From NCBI RefSeq assembly GCF_039541955.1, contig NZ_BAABHF010000010.1, forward strand, positions 1 through 64,000: 64,000 nucleotides of DNA, read 5' to 3'. This stretch comes from Actinoallomurus oryzae. Lineage in GTDB: Bacteria > Actinomycetota > Actinomycetes > Streptosporangiales > Streptosporangiaceae. A model generated the notes under the pieces. It was given only the letters and a program-made list of their open reading frames with translations. It made no database searches and was not told the origin of the DNA. Below are positions 54,707 through 63,639 of this stretch, piece after piece; the first letter of the stretch is position 1; every line of letters begins with the position of its first letter. A program made the position numbers and the translations under genes.

Positions 54707-56188
54707 CTAAGGGTGCGCCGGCTCGGCCGTGTCGGCCTCGATGGCGTCCGGGTCGAGCGGCAGGACGACCCGGAAGGTCGCGCCCTCGCCGGGCTTGGTC
54801 TCCACCGAGACCGAGCCGCCGTGGGCCTCGACCAGCCCGGCCACGATCGCCAGGCCCAGCCCGGTGCCGCCGCGGCTCCGGGCCGGGTCGGCGCGGTAGA
54901 ACCGCTCGAACACCCGCTCGGCCTGTTCGGGCGGCATGCCCGGACCCTTGTCGACGACCTCCAGCACGGCCGCCGGAGAGTCGCCGAGCAGCCCGGACCG
55001 GATGACCACCTCGACGGGCGTGCCGGACGGCGTGTGTCGCAGCGCGTTGCTCACGAGGTTGCCGATCACCTGCCGGAGACGTACCTCGTCGCCGGTCACG
55101 ATGAAGGCCGAGCCGCTGCGCACCGACAGCGTGATCTCCCGCGAGCCGTCCACGACCCGTGCGTCGTGCACGGCGTCGGCGGCCAGCGCGAGAAGGTCGA
55201 CCGGCTTGCGCGCCAGCGGGCGCTGCTGGTCGAGCCGGGCCAGCAGCAGCAGGTCATCGACCAGGACGCCCATGCGCGCGGCCTCGTCCTCGACCCGGCC
55301 GATCAGCCGGTCGAGCTCGTCCGGCGAGACGTCGGAACGCTGCCGGTAGTACTCCGCGAAGCCCCGGATCACCGCGAGCGGCGTCCGCAGCTCATGGCTG
55401 GCGTCGGCGATGAAGCGGCGCATCCGCTCCTCGGACTCGCGGGCGGTCGCCTCCGACTTCGCCTGGGCGCGGAACGCCGTCTCGATCTGGGAGAGCATGC
55501 CGTTGAGCGCGTTGCCGAGGCGGCCGACCTCCGTACGCGGGTCGGCGTCGGGCACGCGGCGCGACAGGTCGCCCGCCGCGATGGCCTCGGCGGTGTGCTC
55601 GATGTGCACCAGCGGGCGCAGGCTGGCGCGGACGATCGCGATGCCGAGGCCCATGACGAGCACCAGCACGATGCTGCCGACGACGATCTCCACGCCGATG
55701 AGACGGCCGGTCGTGCGCGCGACGTCGCGCAGGTCCGCGGCCACCACCACGTAGCCGCCGGCGATGGGCTCGATGTGGACGCGCCAGTGGGCGTCGCCGG
55801 AGACCGCCCCGACGGTGACGGCCTGCTCGGCGTGGGCGGTCAGCCACGCGGCGTCCTGCGGGACCGCGGGGTTCGGCACCGACTCACGCCAGATCGATCC
55901 GTTGGAGTTGGCCAGGACCCGGCCGGCCGCATCGCGTACCTGGACGACGAACTGCCCGGTCACCGGCACCTTCGTCTGGGCCGGTCCGGGCTGACTGATC
56001 ACCCGGGCCGTCACGCGGGCGAACCCGGTGAGCTGCCGGTCGGTCTTGTCCAGCAGGTAACCGCGCATCGCCGAGACGCTCGCCACGCTCACCGCGACCA
56101 GCGCCAGAGCGACGAGCGCCAGCGACGCGGCGATGAGCTTGACCCGCAGCGGGGTCCGCGCGGACAGGCGGGTCAGCCAGGGCGGCAC
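54707..56188 (-). CDS. Two-component sensor histidine kinase
   Basis: A 493-residue kinase from GTG 56188, which overlaps the response-regulator stop by one base (TAGTG). Helices at ~14-38 and ~165-187 flank an extracytoplasmic sensor; a HAMP domain follows (~190-245), then the H-box DASHELRTPLAVIRG with the phospho-His, N-box VIGNLVSNALRHT, and G boxes GPGMPPEQAERVFERFYR and GGTGLGLAIV. All kinase motifs are intact. Longer frames to 56332 run over the regulator gene. The signal is unknown. Confidence 0.95.
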   Translation of the reverse strand: MPPWLTRLSARTPLRVKLIAASLALVALALVAVSVASVSAMRGYLLDKTDRQLTGFARVTARVISQPGPAQTKVPVTGQFVVQVRDAAGRVLANSNGSIWRESVPNPAVPQDAAWLTAHAEQAVTVGAVSGDAHWRVHIEPIAGGYVVVAADLRDVARTTGRLIGVEIVVGSIVLVLVMGLGIAIVRASLRPLVHIEHTAEAIAAGDLSRRVPDADPRTEVGRLGNALNGMLSQIETAFRAQAKSEATARESEERMRRFIADASHELRTPLAVIRGFAEYYRQRSDVSPDELDRLIGRVEDEAARMGVLVDDLLLLARLDQQRPLARKPVDLLALAADAVHDARVVDGSREITLSVRSGSAFIVTGDEVRLRQVIGNLVSNALRHTPSGTPVEVVIRSGLLGDSPAAVLEVVDKGPGMPPEQAERVFERFYRADPARSRGGTGLGLAIVAGLVEAHGGSVSVETKPGEGATFRVVLPLDPDAIEADTAEPAHP

Positions 56189-56892
56189 TACTGCTCCGGC
56201 GGCAGGCGCAGTACGTAGCCGACCCCGCGCAGGGTATGGATCAGGCGGGGGCCGAGTTTGTCGAGCTTGCGGCGGAGCACCGAGACGTAGGACTCGACGA
56301 TCCCGGTGTCGCCGCGGAAGTCGTAGTCCCACACGTGGTCGAGGATCTGCGCCTTGGACAGCACACGGTTGGCGTTGGTCATGAAGTAGCGCAGCAGCTT
56401 GAACTCGGTCGGCGAGAGCTGGATGGGCTTGCCGGCCCGCCAGACCTCGTGGCTCTCCTCGTCCAGCTCGAGGTCGGCGAAGCTCAGCCGCGGGGGCGCC
56501 TCGGCCGGGCCACCCTGGGCGCGGCGGAGGACGGCGCGGATGCGGGCGATGACCTCTTCGAGGCTGAACGGCTTGGTCACGTAGTCGTCGCCGCCGAGGG
56601 TCAGTCCCCGGATCTTGTCCTGGGTGGCGTCTCTCGCGGTGAGGAACAGCACCGGAATGTGCGCCCCGCCGCCGCGCAGCCTGCGGATGACGTCGAAACC
56701 GTCCATGTCGGGCAGCATGACGTCGAGCACGATGAGGTCGGGGCGGCGCTGCAGGGCCACCTGCACCGCGTCACTGCCGCCGGTCGCGGTGACGACCTCG
56801 AACCCCGCGTAGCGGAGGCTGCCGGACAGGAGTTCCAGGATGTTGGGCTCGTCCTCGACTACGAGCAGGCGCGCTTCACTCACGGTCTCCAT
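56188..56892 (-). CDS. OmpR-family response regulator
   Basis: A 234-residue regulator. The receiver domain has acidic pair VVEDEPN, the phospho-acceptor Asp in LIVLDVMLPDMDG, Thr in FLTARD and Lys in YVTKPFS. The winged helix (~135-232) ends KLGPRLIHTLRGVGYVLR. It is the first gene of an operon with the kinase. Sequence is closest in style to the actinobacterial TcrX/TrcR/PhoP group, but orthology cannot be settled here. Confidence 0.95.
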   Translation of the reverse strand: METVSEARLLVVEDEPNILELLSGSLRYAGFEVVTATGGSDAVQVALQRRPDLIVLDVMLPDMDGFDVIRRLRGGGAHIPVLFLTARDATQDKIRGLTLGGDDYVTKPFSLEEVIARIRAVLRRAQGGPAEAPPRLSFADLELDEESHEVWRAGKPIQLSPTEFKLLRYFMTNANRVLSKAQILDHVWDYDFRGDTGIVESYVSVLRRKLDKLGPRLIHTLRGVGYVLRLPPEQ

Positions 56893-57152
56893 CCTGGCCT
56901 GCGGAGTTGAGTACTACCTGAACGTGCCCTGACGAAGGACTGGAGGAACACGTCCGGGCTCCTGGGTGTTGACGGGCATCAGAGGCGCACAGGCATCAAG
57001 GAGACACGCCGTGCGCCTTCCCGCCACACCGACCTGTTCCGGCCGCTATAGATGTAGTTTGCACATATATACTTTTGCGTGGGGATAAGGCCTCCCCCGC
57101 CCCGGGGGATCGCCGGCGGAGGGGGCTCCTTGTTGACCAGGGCACGCACGGG

Positions 57153-57947
57153 ATGAGCCGGCTCGCACCGGCCCCACCGGTCTCAGCGCCGGACGCGAAG
57201 ATCCGCCCCCGTTGGTGGCGCGAGGTCGCCCTGCTCGGCGCGATGTACCTGATGTACGACGGGGTACGCCTGCTCGTCTCGGCCGGCCACGGTGAGGCCT
57301 TCACCAACGCCCATCGCGTGCTGCATCTGGAGCACACGCTGCGCATCGCGGACGAGACCGGCATCAACCACGCCGTCTCCGCGATCCCGGAGTTCGGCGT
57401 GCCGCTGTCCTACGCGTACGCCACGCTGCACTACGTGGTGACGCCGGTGGTGCTGGGGTGGCTTTGGCGCTGCCGGCCCCGCTCCTACCGCGGCGCGCGT
57501 ACGGCACTGGTGATCGCGACGCTCATCGGGCTGCTCGGGTTCTGGTTCTTCCCCACCGCCCCGCCGCGCATGCTGCCCGGGTTCGTCGACACGCTCGCCC
57601 GGTATCACGACTGGGGCTGGTGGGGAAGCGCGGCCAGCGCGCCCCGGGGGCTGGCCGGGTTGACCAATGAGTTCGCGGCGATGCCGTCACTGCACGTCGG
57701 CTGGGCCGCCTGGTGCGGCTGGCAGATCGCGCGCCATGCGAACTGGGACTGGCTGCGGGCGCTCGGCGTCGTCTATCCGGTGTTCATGTTCGTCGTCGTG
57801 GTCGGCACCGCCAACCACTACGTCGCCGACGCCGTCGCCGGCCTGATGGTGATCGCCGTCGGGGCGCTGCTCGCCCGGCTGCGCGAGCGGCGCCGCGTCA
57901 GGCGTCCGGTTGATCGCCCTCGGAGCGCGACTCACCCTTCTTCTTGA
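57153..57947 (+). CDS. PAP2-family membrane phosphatase/phosphotransferase
   Basis: A 264-residue protein from ATG 57153; the frame is open back to 57075 but the leader is not conserved. It has six hydrophobic segments and the PAP2 motifs in order: WFFPTAPPRMLPG, AAMPSLHVGWA and VVGTANHYVADAVAG. The two His residues of SLH and NHY are the catalytic pair. This subgroup resembles the inositol-phosphotransferase-like PAP2 proteins of actinobacteria and may act on lipid-linked or inositol phosphates. Its last 50 bases overlap the convergent gene at 57898-58170. Confidence 0.92.
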   Translation: MSRLAPAPPVSAPDAKIRPRWWREVALLGAMYLMYDGVRLLVSAGHGEAFTNAHRVLHLEHTLRIADETGINHAVSAIPEFGVPLSYAYATLHYVVTPVVLGWLWRCRPRSYRGARTALVIATLIGLLGFWFFPTAPPRMLPGFVDTLARYHDWGWWGSAASAPRGLAGLTNEFAAMPSLHVGWAAWCGWQIARHANWDWLRALGVVYPVFMFVVVVGTANHYVADAVAGLMVIAVGALLARLRERRRVRRPVDRPRSATHPSS

Positions 57948-58170
57948 CGCCGGCGGCCGCCTTGCCGCCCTGGTCACCGGAGTCCCGGTCGGCCTGGCGG
58001 CGCTCCCACTCGGCCTGGCGCAGGTCGTCCTCGCTCGGGGCCTCGATGCGCGCGATTCGCTTGTTCATCGACCGGATCAGGAAGAAGAGCGTCACACCCA
58101 GCGCCGCGACGATGAGGAACGCGCCAACCCCAGGCGTCACCTGGTCTTCGTTGACCGCGAGAATCATCAT
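57898..58170 (-). CDS. Small membrane protein next to mca (Rv1083-like)
   Basis: A 90-residue protein with one membrane helix (VGAFLIVAALGVTLFFLI) near the N-terminus and a long charged tail (RIARIEAPSEDDLRQAEWERRQADR, then Lys/Gly-rich). Start is ATG 58170 or GTG 58179, both overlapping the mca stop at 58167, so translation is coupled to mca. The same small gene directly after mca is known in mycobacteria (Rv1083, from memory). Function unknown; a link to mycothiol metabolism is only by position. Confidence 0.8.
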   Translation of the reverse strand: MMILAVNEDQVTPGVGAFLIVAALGVTLFFLIRSMNKRIARIEAPSEDDLRQAEWERRQADRDSGDQGGKAAAGVKKKGESRSEGDQPDA

Positions 58171-59072
58171 GGCAGGCACACCTTTTCCTGGACCTCCTGA
58201 ACACCGGCGAACAGATCGTCCTCCGGCAGTTCGGTGTCCACTAGTGAACGTGCCAAATGGTAGTCCTCGGTCGGCCATGCCTTGCGCCGGAGGTCGGTCG
58301 GGCAGGCGAAGAACGGGCCGTTCGGGTCGATCTGCGTCGCGTGGGCGATCAGCGCCTGGTCGCGTACGTCGAAATAGTCCGCGCACGGCACCTTGGTGGT
58401 GATCTCCCACTTCAGCGGCCGGTCCTGCCAGCGCTTGAGCATCTCCTCGTACGGCGACTCGAGGCCGGCGTCGAGCATCGCCTGGTGCTCGGCGAGGTAA
58501 CGGTCCTGGTGGAAGGTCATGTGGTAGTAGAGCTTGAGCGGCTGCCACGGCTCCCCGGTGCCGGGGTAGCGGTCGGGGTCGCCCGCCGCGTCGAACGCCT
58601 CCACCGAGACCTTGTGGGTCATGATGTGGTCGGGGTGGGGGTAACCGCCGTTCTCGTCGTAGGTCAGCATGACGTGCGGACGGAACTCCCGTACGGCGCG
58701 TACGAGCGGCTCACTGGCCACCTCGATCGGCTGCAGGCCGAAGCAGCCCTCCGGCAGCGGCGGCAGCGGCTCGCCCTCCGGCAGCCCCGAGTCGACGAAA
58801 CCGAGCCACTGCTGCTCGACGCCGAGGATCTCACGGGCCTTGGCCATCTCCTCCATCCGCACCGCGGGGAGGTTCTCCTTGATCTCCGGACGGTCCATCG
58901 CGGGGTTGAGGATGTCGCCGCGCTCGCCCCCGGTGCAGGTCACCACGAGGACCTGAACGCCTTCGGCGGCATAGCGCGCCATGGTCGCCGCACCCTTACT
59001 GGACTCGTCGTCCGGATGGGCGTGCACGGCCATCAGGCGCAGCGGTTCGCGACACGTCGAGGTCTCGGACAA
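58167..59072 (-). CDS. mca: Mycothiol S-conjugate amidase
   Basis: A 301-residue zinc hydrolase of the GlcNAc-PI deacetylase fold. It cleaves mycothiol S-conjugates to give mercapturic acids, a detoxification step of actinobacteria. Zinc ligands are in AVHAHPDDESSKG and GGYPHPDHIMTH; GGERGDILNPAM is also conserved. The Lys of DDESSKGAATMARY separates Mca from MshB. Start is TTG 59072 with GGGGAG seven bases upstream. Its presence shows that the organism makes mycothiol. Confidence 0.96.
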   Translation of the reverse strand: MSETSTCREPLRLMAVHAHPDDESSKGAATMARYAAEGVQVLVVTCTGGERGDILNPAMDRPEIKENLPAVRMEEMAKAREILGVEQQWLGFVDSGLPEGEPLPPLPEGCFGLQPIEVASEPLVRAVREFRPHVMLTYDENGGYPHPDHIMTHKVSVEAFDAAGDPDRYPGTGEPWQPLKLYYHMTFHQDRYLAEHQAMLDAGLESPYEEMLKRWQDRPLKWEITTKVPCADYFDVRDQALIAHATQIDPNGPFFACPTDLRRKAWPTEDYHLARSLVDTELPEDDLFAGVQEVQEKVCLP

Positions 59073-59189
59073 CTCAGGCTCCCCGTGAGCGTAAGGTCGT
59101 ATTCATCCGATGCGGGACCGGACGCCCGGTGACCGCACCGCGAAGCATGATTCTCCCTGAGAACAACACCGCCCCGCACGGAGATTCCC

Positions 59190-59555
59190 ATGAGCCCGAC
59201 CGGCACCACCACCAGGCGCAACCGGGTGGCCTACGCGGTCATCGGGGTGTTCGTCGCGATCTGCGCCGCCGGCTGGGCCATCATCATGGTGCACGCGGAG
59301 GGCACTCCGGGAATCACGCCGCAGATCGTCTCCTGGCAGGCGGCCGACCGGTCGGTCCGCGTGCACTACCAGATCGCCAAGTCCAAGGGCGACAACGTGC
59401 GCTGCGCGCTCATCGCGTACGACACCGACCACGCGGAAGTAGGGCGGATGGAGGTGACCGTCCCGACCGGGACCGGTGACGTCGATCGCCACCAGCAGCT
59501 TCCGACGACGTCCAAGGCGACCGCGGTTGACGTTCAGGGGTGCCGCACAGGTTAA
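59190..59555 (+). CDS. DUF4307-type membrane-anchored protein
   Basis: A 121-residue protein with GGAG five bases before ATG. A basic start, one membrane helix (~13-33, VAYAVIGVFVAICAAGWAIIMV) and a beta-rich outside domain (SWQAADRSVRVHYQIAKSKG, VRCALIAYDTDHAEVGRMEVTVP) with a conserved Cys pair (VRCAL, QGCRT) match DUF4307. In mycobacteria this gene lies between mca and greA (Rv1081c). Function unknown. Confidence 0.88.
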   Translation: MSPTGTTTRRNRVAYAVIGVFVAICAAGWAIIMVHAEGTPGITPQIVSWQAADRSVRVHYQIAKSKGDNVRCALIAYDTDHAEVGRMEVTVPTGTGDVDRHQQLPTTSKATAVDVQGCRTG

Positions 59556-59688
59556 TACCGGCTCTCCTATGGGGAACAAACAAGAGCGTCATAACGACAC
59601 AAAGCTCTCTTGCGCTGGCTACTTCACGTTTGAATGCCGGTAGCCTTGAGAGTTCTACGGCCGCACTTCACGTGGATGAGGAGTACCC

Positions 59689-60189
59689 GTGACCGAGACC
59701 CGCGACGCCAACGTCACCTGGCTCACCCAGGAGGCGTACGACCGGCTCAAGCAGGAGCTGGACTACCTCACGGGCGAAGGCCGGATCGAGATCGCCGCAA
59801 AGATCGAGGCCGCCCGCGAGGAAGGTGACCTCCGCGAGAACGGCGGTTACCACGCGGCAAAGGAAGAGCAGGGCAAGCAGGAGGGCCGCGTCCTCCAGCT
59901 TCAGCAGATCCTGCAGAACGCGCGCGTCGGCGAGGCGCCGCGCGCGGAGGGAGTGGTCGGTCCCGGAATGACGGTGACCGTCCAGTTCGTGGGCGACGAC
60001 GAGGAGGTCACGTTCCTGCTGGCCTCGCGTGAGGAGAGCGGCGCACCGATCGACGTCTACTCCCCCAAGTCGCCCCTCGGCGCCGCCATCAACGGCAAGA
60101 AGGTCGGCGAGAAGGCCAAGTACACGCTGCCCAACGGCAAGAGCATGAGCGTCGAGATCATCGACGCCACGCCCTACGGCGGTTCCTGA
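59689..60189 (+). CDS. greA: Transcription elongation factor GreA
   Basis: A 166-residue factor that rescues backtracked RNA polymerase by stimulating transcript cleavage. GTG 59689 has GAGGAG five bases upstream. The N-terminal coiled coil carries the tip residues in REEGDLRENGGYHAAKEEQ, where two acidic residues place the catalytic Mg2+. The C-terminal FKBP-like domain ends SPLGAAINGKKVGEKAKY. Length is typical. Confidence 0.97.
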   Translation: MTETRDANVTWLTQEAYDRLKQELDYLTGEGRIEIAAKIEAAREEGDLRENGGYHAAKEEQGKQEGRVLQLQQILQNARVGEAPRAEGVVGPGMTVTVQFVGDDEEVTFLLASREESGAPIDVYSPKSPLGAAINGKKVGEKAKYTLPNGKSMSVEIIDATPYGGS

Positions 60190-60194
60190 GCCTC

Positions 60195-60225
60195 AGGGCC
60201 TGCGGGGACTTCGAGACAGGCCCTT
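60195..60225 (+). terminator. Hairpin terminator after greA
   Basis: AGGGCCTG pairs with CAGGCCCT across a 14-base loop, six bases after the greA stop and before the convergent Lrp gene stop at 60231. A TT follows; the U-tract is weak. Confidence 0.6.
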
Positions 60226-60230
60226 CCGCC

Positions 60231-60698
60231 TCACTGACGTACGGCCGCGTGCACCAGCGGCAGGGTCCGCTGGTGCACGGGGGTCGCCAACGCGATCACG
60301 GTCGACGTCCGCCGCACGCCTTCAACATCGACGATCAGGTCGATGACGCGCTGTAGGTCCTGATTTCCGCGTCCGACGATGCGGCACAGCATGTCGCCCC
60401 CGCCGGTGATCGTGTGCACCTCGATCACCTCGGGGATGGCGGCCAGCCGTGCCGCGACGGGGTCGTGCCCGCCCGCCTGCCGGATCTCCAGCGTCACGAA
60501 CGCCGTGACCTGGTAGCCGAGGGCGGCCGGGTCGACCTCGGGGCCGAACCCCCGGATCACGCCGCGCTCCTGTAGCCGGTCCAGGCGTGCCTGCACGGTG
60601 CCGCGCGCGACGCCGAGCCGGCGCGAGCACTCCAGCACGCCGATGCGCGGCTCCGCGGACAGCAGCGCGATCAGTCGCGCGTCGAGTTCGTCGATCAT
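60231..60698 (-). CDS. Lrp/AsnC-family regulator divergent from hppD
   Basis: A 155-residue regulator from ATG 60698 (GAAGGACGCC upstream). HTH: MIDELDARLIALLSAEPRIG, then CSRRLGVARGTVQARLDRLQERGVI. The RAM ligand-binding domain follows (VTAFVTLEIRQAG, VIEVHTITGGGDMLCRIVGR). Position divergent from hppD and a doubled TGTACAGG site between them suggest it controls tyrosine breakdown, as related Lrp proteins do. Confidence 0.93.
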   Translation of the reverse strand: MIDELDARLIALLSAEPRIGVLECSRRLGVARGTVQARLDRLQERGVIRGFGPEVDPAALGYQVTAFVTLEIRQAGGHDPVAARLAAIPEVIEVHTITGGGDMLCRIVGRGNQDLQRVIDLIVDVEGVRRTSTVIALATPVHQRTLPLVHAAVRQ

Positions 60699-60719
60699 GG
60701 CGTCCTTCGCTGTGGGCAG

Positions 60720-60762
60720 CCTGTACAGGTTTTCGGGGTCTCCCGGGTTCAGGGTGTACAGG
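60720..60762. promoter_or_regulatory. Probable Lrp/AsnC operators between lrp and hppD
   Basis: The perfect palindrome CCTGTACAGG is at 60720-60729, and TGTACAGG recurs at 60755-60762, 33 bases further on, about three helical turns. Each is followed by TT. Same-face spaced sites are typical for Lrp octamers. Confidence 0.6.
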
Positions 60763-60856
60763 TTGCTCAGACATTTCAAGTGCTCTTGCGCAACCTGCGG
60801 ACGGGATCGACATTGTGGGTGTCGAGCTGTCGTTCACCCGTCGCGTGAGGAGCACC

Positions 60857-61999
60857 ATGACGACCGCAGCCAACGAACACGTCGCGACCGACGCGCGCGC
60901 GGCGGACACCTTCCCGGTCAAGGGCATGGACGCCGTCGTGTTCGCCGTGGGCAACGCCAAGCAGGCCGCGCACTACTACTCCACCGCGTTCGGCATGCGT
61001 TGCGTCGCGTACAAGGGGCCGGAGACGGGCAGCCGGGACGAGACCGCGTACGTCCTGGAGTCCGGCGGTGCGCGGTTCGTGCTCAAGGGCGCCGTGCACG
61101 CCGGCACCGACCTGGGCCGCCACGTCGCCGAGCACGGTGACGGAGCGATCGACCTGGCCATCGAGGTACCGGACGCGACCGCGGCGTACGAGCACGCCGT
61201 CGCGCACGGCGCGACCGGCCTGGAGAAGCCGCACGTGCTGGAGGACGAGCACGGCCGGGTCGTGATGGCCGCCATCGCCACGTACGGCGAGACCCGCCAC
61301 TCCCTGGTCGAGCGCGGCGGCTACTCCGGCCCGTACCTGCCCGGATACGTCGCCGCCGACCCGATCGTCGCCCCCGGTGACCGGCGCTTCTTCCAGGCGA
61401 TCGACCACTGCGTGGGCAACGTCGAGCTCGGCCGGATGGACGAGTGGGTGGACTTCTACAAGCGCGTCATGGGCTTCACGAACATGAAGGAGTTCATCGG
61501 CGACGACATCGCCACGGAGTACTCCGCGCTGATGTCCAAGGTCGTCGCGGACGGCGGCGGCAAGGTCAAGTTCCCGCTCAACGAGCCGGCGGTCGCCAAG
61601 AAGAAGTCCCAGATCGATGAGTATCTGGAGTTCTACGGCGGGCCGGGTATGCAGCACATCGCCCTGGCCACGAACGACATCCTCCACTCCGTCGACGCGA
61701 TGCGCGCCGCCGGCCTGGAGTTCCTCAGCACTCCCGACTCCTACTACGAGGACGAGGAGCTGCGGACGCGCATCGGCGAGGTGCGCGTGCCGATCGAGGA
61801 GCTGCAGAAGCGCGGCATCCTGGTCGACCGCGACGAGGACGGCTACCTGCTGCAGATCTTCACCAAACCGGTGCAGGACCGCCCGACGGTCTTCTTCGAG
61901 CTGATCGAGCGGCACGGGTCACTCGGCTTCGGCAAGGGCAACTTCAAGGCCCTGTTCGAGGCGATCGAACGCGAACAGGAACGCCGCGGCAACCTCTGA
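60857..61999 (+). CDS. hppD: 4-hydroxyphenylpyruvate dioxygenase
   Basis: A 380-residue non-haem iron dioxygenase that makes homogentisate from 4-hydroxyphenylpyruvate in tyrosine catabolism. ATG 60857 has GAGGAG four bases upstream. The facial triad is His in FFQAIDHCVGNVE, His in GGPGMQHIALAT and Glu in VFFELIERHG. The C-terminal helix GFGKGNFKALFEAIEREQERRG that gates the active site is present. Divergent from its likely Lrp regulator. Confidence 0.96.
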   Translation: MTTAANEHVATDARAADTFPVKGMDAVVFAVGNAKQAAHYYSTAFGMRCVAYKGPETGSRDETAYVLESGGARFVLKGAVHAGTDLGRHVAEHGDGAIDLAIEVPDATAAYEHAVAHGATGLEKPHVLEDEHGRVVMAAIATYGETRHSLVERGGYSGPYLPGYVAADPIVAPGDRRFFQAIDHCVGNVELGRMDEWVDFYKRVMGFTNMKEFIGDDIATEYSALMSKVVADGGGKVKFPLNEPAVAKKKSQIDEYLEFYGGPGMQHIALATNDILHSVDAMRAAGLEFLSTPDSYYEDEELRTRIGEVRVPIEELQKRGILVDRDEDGYLLQIFTKPVQDRPTVFFELIERHGSLGFGKGNFKALFEAIEREQERRGNL

Positions 62000-62022
62000 C
62001 CCCCGCCGTCCCAGCGGCCCCT

Positions 62023-62075
62023 CCCGGCGCGCGATGCCCGCTATGCCAGGTCCGTACGCGCGCCGGGGGCGTTTT
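62023..62075 (+). terminator. Rho-independent terminator after hppD
   Basis: CCCGGCGCGCG (62023-62033) pairs with CGCGCGCCGGG (62057-62067); GGCGTTTTT follows. The loop is 23 bases long but the 11-bp stem and U-tract make this a convincing terminator. Confidence 0.85.
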
Positions 62076-62123
62076 TACCCTGCGGATTTGGCGTTTGGGC
62101 CTCTGACCAGCCACTCTTGACCG

Positions 62124-63536
62124 ATGAGAGCCCGCCGGATCGTCGCGAGCGTCCTCCTGCCCCTGTCCCTGACGGCCTGCACGGAGGGCAACGCCCGTGT
62201 CCCCGCGCAGCAGGTCGCGCACGCGGCGCCCGGCGCCGCGAGCGCCGGCGACTCCGTCGTGCCCGGCAGCGGCAACGGCGGCTACGACGTCCAGCACTAC
62301 GACCTCGACCTGAAGATCACCCCGCGGGCGCACCCGGCGGTCGCCGGCACCACGACGATCACCGCGACCGCCACCCAGGCGCTGAGCCGGTTCGATCTCG
62401 ACCTCACCGGGCTCGACGTGACCAAGGTCACGGTCGGCGGAGTGTCCGCGGAGCACGGCCGTGCTCCCGGCAAGCTGGTCGTCACTCCCCCGAAGCCGAT
62501 CGCCAAGGGCGGCTCGTTCACGGTGGCGGTCACCTACTCCGGCAATCCCCAGGCGGTCGACGATCACCTGCTCGGCCGGTACGGCTGGATCCGTACGGGC
62601 GACGGTGTCTTCACCGGTGACGAGCCCGACGGGGCGCACAGCTGGTTCCCCGGCAACGACCACCCGGGCGACAAGGCGACGTTCGGGTTCCGGGTCACCG
62701 TGCCGCGCGGCCTGACCGCGGTGGCCAACGGCGAGCTCGCCGGCACCACCGAGTCCGGCGACACGGCGACCTACACCTGGCGCGAGCGCGACCCGATGGC
62801 GACCTACCTCGCGATGGTCGACGTCGGCCGGTTCAAGATCCGCAGCGGGCGCACGCCGGGCGGCGTGCCGGTCTACGTCGCCGTCGATCCGTCCGTCGAC
62901 AAGGCCGGCCTGGACGCCCTGTACGCGAACACCGTGAAGGTCACCGACGCCTGGGCCAAGCTCTTCGGCCCGTACCCCTTCACCTCGACCGGTGGGGTGG
63001 TCGACGACGCGCCGGTGCAGTTCGCCCTGGAGACCCAGACCAGGCCGGAGTACATCGCGGGCATGGCCGCGCTGCCCACCGTGGTCGCGCACGAGCTGTC
63101 CCACCAGTGGTTCGGCGACAGCGTCTCGGTGACGCGGTGGAGCGACATGTGGCTCAACGAAGGCTTCGCGACGTACGCCGAGTGGATGTGGGGCGAGCGG
63201 GAGAACCCCGCCGACACGGTCCAGCAGCAGTTCGACAGCCGGTACGCCCAGACGCGCAGTTCCGACCTGTGGAACATCCCGCCGGCCGCGCCCGGCCGCA
63301 CCGCGCTGTTCGGCCGTTCGGTCTACGACCGCGGCGCGATGGCGCTGCACGCGTTGCGCAAGAAGGTGGGTGACGAGCGGTTCTTCGCGATCCTGCGCGC
63401 CTGGACCGCCGAGCACCGCCACGGCAACGCCACGACCGCGCAGTTCACGGCGCTCGCCCAGCGGGTCTCCGGCATGGATCTGCGCCACCTGTTCCAGGTG
63501 TGGTTGTACGACCGAGGGCGGCCCGTGAACTGGTAG
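62124..63536 (+). CDS. M1-family metallopeptidase lipoprotein
   Basis: A 470-residue exported peptidase. The signal RIVASVLLPLSLTAC has lipobox LTAC. An N-terminal beta saddle (~50-235) is followed by the catalytic domain with HELSHQWFGDSVSVTRWSDMWLNEGFA (discontinuous): HExxH plus the downstream Glu, all zinc ligands present. Where classical M1 enzymes have GAMEN, this one has FALETQ, keeping the Glu that reads the substrate N-terminus. The C-terminal helical domain of longer aminopeptidases is missing. A tandem paralogue follows. Confidence 0.93.
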   Translation: MRARRIVASVLLPLSLTACTEGNARVPAQQVAHAAPGAASAGDSVVPGSGNGGYDVQHYDLDLKITPRAHPAVAGTTTITATATQALSRFDLDLTGLDVTKVTVGGVSAEHGRAPGKLVVTPPKPIAKGGSFTVAVTYSGNPQAVDDHLLGRYGWIRTGDGVFTGDEPDGAHSWFPGNDHPGDKATFGFRVTVPRGLTAVANGELAGTTESGDTATYTWRERDPMATYLAMVDVGRFKIRSGRTPGGVPVYVAVDPSVDKAGLDALYANTVKVTDAWAKLFGPYPFTSTGGVVDDAPVQFALETQTRPEYIAGMAALPTVVAHELSHQWFGDSVSVTRWSDMWLNEGFATYAEWMWGERENPADTVQQQFDSRYAQTRSSDLWNIPPAAPGRTALFGRSVYDRGAMALHALRKKVGDERFFAILRAWTAEHRHGNATTAQFTALAQRVSGMDLRHLFQVWLYDRGRPVNW

Positions 63537-63639
63537 CCGGAGACGCCGCACCGACATAGATCTTGCAGTGAAGCATTCGGCCGAGCATGCTTCCCCTTGC
63601 ATGTTCAGGTACGCATGCGCTTTGACGACGGGAGTTCGC

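Noticed and set aside
51500..54710. Intact genomic island or transposon around the EamA/XRE/YbaK genes
   Set aside because: Base composition and the mtnA relic suggest disturbance, but I found no transposase, integrase, tRNA target, terminal inverted repeats or direct-repeat pair bounding the segment.
54468..54710. 80-residue plus-strand ORF between YbaK and the histidine kinase
   Set aside because: Its first part is antisense to the YbaK start and the rest has no ribosome site or recognisable pattern.
57030..57100. Promoter in the AT-rich patch before the PAP2 gene
   Set aside because: TTGCAC is followed 18 bases later by GGATAA, but the -10 match is poor and alternative pairings are equally good, so I did not list it.
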